From Prevotella sp. (lineage in GTDB: Bacteria; Bacteroidota; Bacteroidia; Bacteroidales; Bacteroidaceae), in the NCBI GenBank assembly GCA_017623335.1, contig JAGAPI010000026.1, positions 1-8,891 of the forward strand: a stretch of DNA of 8,891 bases. The letters are read 5' to 3'. A program made the position numbers and the translations under genes. Under the pieces are notes generated by a model. The model had not been told where the DNA came from and did not search any database. It saw only the letters and a list, made by a program, of their open reading frames with translations. This document shows, piece by piece, positions 6,901 through 8,891 of this stretch; positions within the stretch are counted from its first letter, which is position 1; the number at the start of each line of letters is the position of its first letter.

Positions 6901-7536
6901 AAGAGTAAGTACGATGCGTTCACAACACTTCTCACTGCCAGCGGCAAGCGTGAGGCCGACATTCAGGGAAGCCTCACCAACACCTTCCGCTACAAGAACT
7001 GGCGTGCAAATGTGACTTTGGGCTACAGCCTTGGAGCAAAGACCCGTCTCTTTGCCATGTATGGCAGTGCTGCATCCGGAGGTGCTTACGGTACAGATAT
7101 TTATTCCGAGAAGAACTACAGCCGCGACTATATGAAGCGCTGGCAGAAGCCGGGCGACGAGCTTCACACCAACATCCCGGCAATTATCAGCAATAACAAT
7201 TCTGCATATTTCAAATACACAGACCCATGGTGGGAACATGAGTTCGACGTGGTGAACATGGGCGATAACTATTGGGATATGTACGACTACAGCGACATCC
7301 GCGTGGTGAGCGCCGATTATCTGAAGCTGCAGAGTGCAAGCATAACATACGAGTTCGACCAAAAGCTGCTCAGCAAAATAGGAATGCAGCGCATTGCGCT
7401 CACGGCATCGTGCTATAACCTGTTCACCATCTGCGACCCGGAGCTGAAGGGACAAACACCTACACAGGGCGGATTCTCCACGATTCAGTTGTCCGACCGA
7501 CCAAGTTTCTCGCTTGGTGTAAACGTAATATTCTAA
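3943..7536 (+). CDS. SusC-like TonB-dependent outer-membrane transporter with N-terminal STN signalling domain
   Basis: This is a 1197-residue protein. A signal peptide (MRRLLIVLGFLLGIALTG, cut near TAAA-QTGG, residue 25) is followed by an STN domain at about 31-104 (RMEIKSEKLTTSLKRLERVS, then LFSYDDL, then LKYEVDGQFVNVYL). Next come a CarboxypepD_reg-like domain at about 124-195 (IRGHVRDIHGEPVVGAVV, then TDMDGNFTL), a TonB-box-like DDVVVTGY (202-209), a plug at about 215-348 (RIRGTSTLIGNREPLWVVDG, then IERIDVLKDAAATAIYG, then ANGVIVVTTKRG), and a 22-strand barrel ending in the outer-membrane terminal Phe (LGVNVIF). SusC proteins import oligosaccharides using TonB energy, with SusD as the lid. 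The STN domain is the hallmark of members that also signal to a FecR-like anti-sigma factor, which fits the two genes directly upstream. ATG 3943 is the only start giving the signal peptide. The susD-like gene begins 30 nt after the stop. The exact substrate cannot be read from the sequence. Confidence 0.96.
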   Translation: MRRLLIVLGFLLGIALTGEPLTAAAQTGGKTIRMEIKSEKLTTSLKRLERVSGYKILFSYDDLSRFTVSGKTVNTKSIRQALDILLAGTPLKYEVDGQFVNVYLSEGAVRTAQQKADGQSQQNAIRGHVRDIHGEPVVGAVVRDHANKVHAVTDMDGNFTLTAKSDKAQLTISYLGMKTATVTCRKGSFAHVTMEDEATRIDDVVVTGYQVLDKRSLTSAVTSVKMDELQRADVSSLDQMLEGRIADLMVTNVSGEIGVAPKIRIRGTSTLIGNREPLWVVDGIVMNDPVEIAPEELNDPDYVNRIGNAIAGINPQDIERIDVLKDAAATAIYGTKAANGVIVVTTKRGFEGKPQVSYTMNVNMKLRPRYTDRSVDVMTSKERIQFSRELYHDHYEYPYRMAAVGYEGLLTQMFAGNLTYNQFVDEVGKAEGRNTDWFDLLLRDSWSTSHNTSVSGGSERSRYYASIGYNKDSDVIKANNNERYTFALNIDNTFSKLLTVSFSFNGYHYKRNGYQESLSPLQYAYQANRAIPAYDDNGEYYFYEKKSSDGYEYSFNILNEMANSSRKQVTNSMTFNTNLRFTFTDWLHANAILSVTHQNADLEGWWGEKTQHIAMLRKGNYGEPIEYPETSTCPQGGELSKTTTRDRAYTLRFQLDANKYFGENDKHNIDASLGLEINSDKYKSYGNVSRGYFKDRGESFVTDIDPTIYPSYATWLSGNQPTIIDNLTNTVSTYLSLTYAYNRIWRVNLNGRLDGSNKFGDRSNDKFLPIWSLSGSYDVGYWIKAPWIDYITAKASYGFQGNMLDTENPLMAIRKGSMSSYFGEYISTIEQRPNPDLKWEKTNSVNIGLDMSLFSHRLEMEVSLFYKKTVDAFMNKKVSSVNGTTNYVINGGDVTNKGYSFDITATPILTKDFRWTLSTSISKIINSIDSRPDAQTYDLEDFLSGSALVEGKSVNTFYSYHFLGLSPVDGGPLIDDYSDSPDLFRGKSKYDAFTTLLTASGKREADIQGSLTNTFRYKNWRANVTLGYSLGAKTRLFAMYGSAASGGAYGTDIYSEKNYSRDYMKRWQKPGDELHTNIPAIISNNNSAYFKYTDPWWEHEFDVVNMGDNYWDMYDYSDIRVVSADYLKLQSASITYEFDQKLLSKIGMQRIALTASCYNLFTICDPELKGQTPTQGGFSTIQLSDRPSFSLGVNVIF

Positions 7537-7566
7537 TGTGTCCAATAACAGTTTAAATAAGATACG

Positions 7567-8891
7567 ATGAAAATAAGAAGCAAAATCAAATATATGGCAA
7601 TGGCAGCCATAATGCTGTTGCAGTCGTGCGGAGACTTTATGGAGGAGTATTCGCAGGACCTGAAGCGCGTGCAGAGCGTCGATGACCTGAGCGAGCTGCT
7701 TATGGGCGAGTGCATGCTGCCGCTCTCACTCTACGAGTCAGACAGCTATGTGGAGATATCCAACGAGAACTTCATGCTGCTGCATTTCATGAGCGACGAG
7801 CTGCAGGAGACGTTAATCATGGACGACGATGTGGACATGGCAAAAATAAGAGAGAAGTATTTCCCGTATTTCACATGGCAGGGCAACTGCTGCATCGACT
7901 ATCAGGGGAAAAACAGTTTGGAGAACGATGAGGATGACTTCTGGAATCTTGCCTACAACCGCATCAACAACTGCAACATGGTGATAAAGGCATGCGATGA
8001 CCTGGAGGTGAGTCATCCCGACGACCTTGCGCTCAAAGAAAGAATCAAAGGCGAATGCTACTATCTGCGCGCCACCTATTATTATATGCTGGCAAACCTC
8101 TACGGCAAGCCTTATACTCCGCAGACAGCCCAGCAGACACCTTGCGTGCCGATAAAGACAAGCGCCAACGTTGAGGACAAGGATTATAGCCGCAACTCAG
8201 TGGCAGAAGTGTACGCACAGATAAAGGAAGACCTTGCCCAGGCTGAGAACATACTGAAAAATGCGCCTGCCCCCCCACAGACCATCTATCATGTGGGCAT
8301 TGGTGCAGTGTATATTTTCCACAGCCGCATAGCATTGTATATGCAGGATTGGGCAGAGGCACAGCGATATGCCGAGCTGGCTCTCGCCGACAACTCAGCC
8401 TTGACCGACGTGAAGAACCTGACTGCCGACAACTATCCTATGAGCCGTGACAACAAGGAGATTCTGTTCTCCAACGGCGCAAGCTGTTTTGGCAATGCCA
8501 TATTTGCTGACCCTAAACGTGAGAATACCTGGAGAGTTTATGCACCTACATACAGTGTGTCCGACAACCTGATAGAACTGTTTGATGACAACGACGCACG
8601 CCGTGGCAGCTATATCACAAAAGAGGATGACGTGAATTACGGGAACTGGACCTACCATAAGATTGACAACAGCATGGAAAGTTTCGGTACATACAAAACT
8701 GTGAGCGACGTGTTCTGCATCCGCACAGCAGAGGCTTACCTCAACCTCGCAGAGGCTCTCGCACAACAGGGCGAGAACACAGAGGCATGCCGCCAGCTTG
8801 ACATTCTCAGGGCAAACAGAATATGGGATGCTGAGAAGGTTAGTCTTACGGACAGCGAGCTGATTACCTTCATCCGTGAGGAACGTGAGCG
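7567..8891 (+). CDS. SusD/RagB-like surface glycan-binding lipoprotein, 3' end outside the window
   Basis: The frame stays open from ATG 7567 to the last base: 441 complete codons of a protein that is usually 500-650 residues. The start MKIRSKIKYMAMAAIMLLQSCGD is a lipoprotein signal with lipobox LLQSC and lipid-carrying C21. Acidic residues just after it (D23, E26, E27) suit export to the cell surface. SusD features include an early Asn/Trp-rich segment (DDFWNLAYNRINNCNMVI, about 123-140), the helix pair GECYYLRATYYYMLANLYG (162-180), TPR-like helices at about 210-272 (SVAEVYAQIKEDLAQAENIL, then DWAEAQRYAELAL), a C-terminal RTAEAYLNLAEALAQQG (386-402), and IREERE at the window edge, matching the family's IRxERxREL motif. 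It binds glycan at the surface and closes over the SusC barrel. It is probably cotranscribed and translationally linked with the preceding transporter (30-nt gap). Ten cysteines besides C21 are rather many for the family. Confidence 0.94.
   Translation, partial: MKIRSKIKYMAMAAIMLLQSCGDFMEEYSQDLKRVQSVDDLSELLMGECMLPLSLYESDSYVEISNENFMLLHFMSDELQETLIMDDDVDMAKIREKYFPYFTWQGNCCIDYQGKNSLENDEDDFWNLAYNRINNCNMVIKACDDLEVSHPDDLALKERIKGECYYLRATYYYMLANLYGKPYTPQTAQQTPCVPIKTSANVEDKDYSRNSVAEVYAQIKEDLAQAENILKNAPAPPQTIYHVGIGAVYIFHSRIALYMQDWAEAQRYAELALADNSALTDVKNLTADNYPMSRDNKEILFSNGASCFGNAIFADPKRENTWRVYAPTYSVSDNLIELFDDNDARRGSYITKEDDVNYGNWTYHKIDNSMESFGTYKTVSDVFCIRTAEAYLNLAEALAQQGENTEACRQLDILRANRIWDAEKVSLTDSELITFIREERE

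Noticed and set aside
6889..7545. Minus-strand frame of 218 codons opposite the end of the SusC-like gene
   Set aside because: Antisense shadow; the + strand encodes conserved barrel sequence through the terminal Phe.

Overview
This window is typical of a Bacteroidales genome (Bacteroides/Prevotella/Muribaculaceae-like). It carries a SusC/SusD pair, an ECF sigma / FecR-type anti-sigma pair with the Bacteroidetes-specific C-terminal FecR domain, a TAnnTTTG/TTTG promoter, leaders without a recognisable Shine-Dalgarno sequence, and moderately GC-rich genes separated by AT-rich spacers. The genus cannot be fixed from the sequence alone. All genes are on the + strand, and the window lies inside a polysaccharide utilization locus (PUL) or at the junction of two.

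Region 1 (1-1710) is the tail of an upstream operon. It holds the last 103 codons of a large glycosidase (a GH2/GH106-like sugar-binding beta-sandwich), followed 10 nt later by a complete secreted GH28 (polygalacturonase-fold) enzyme. A strong intrinsic terminator (1672-1710) ends it.

Region 2 (1711-2020) is a non-coding control region of about 310 bp. It contains three 18-bp palindromes repeated at exactly 22-bp intervals (1821-1882), phased A-tracts, a small GC-rich hairpin, and a near-ideal Bacteroidetes housekeeping promoter (TTTG-N19-TACCTTTG, 1946-1976) for the sigma gene.

Region 3 (2021-8891) is a trans-envelope signalling and uptake module: ECF sigma factor (GTG start), FecR-like anti-sigma factor with one membrane span, a SusC-like TonB-dependent transporter with an N-terminal STN signalling domain, and a SusD-like surface lipoprotein that runs off the window. 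The inferred logic is as follows. SusD and SusC capture and import an oligosaccharide. The STN domain reports transport to the periplasmic part of the FecR-like protein. The sigma factor is released and drives susCD expression. The spacer before susC (3779-3942) contains a 16-bp perfect palindrome and a second hairpin next to the start codon.

I see no tRNA, rRNA, CRISPR array, insertion sequence or attachment site. The gene content is a recognisable class. The least explained part is the palindrome array and curved-DNA region upstream of the sigma gene, followed by the susC leader and the altered GH28 active-site motifs.
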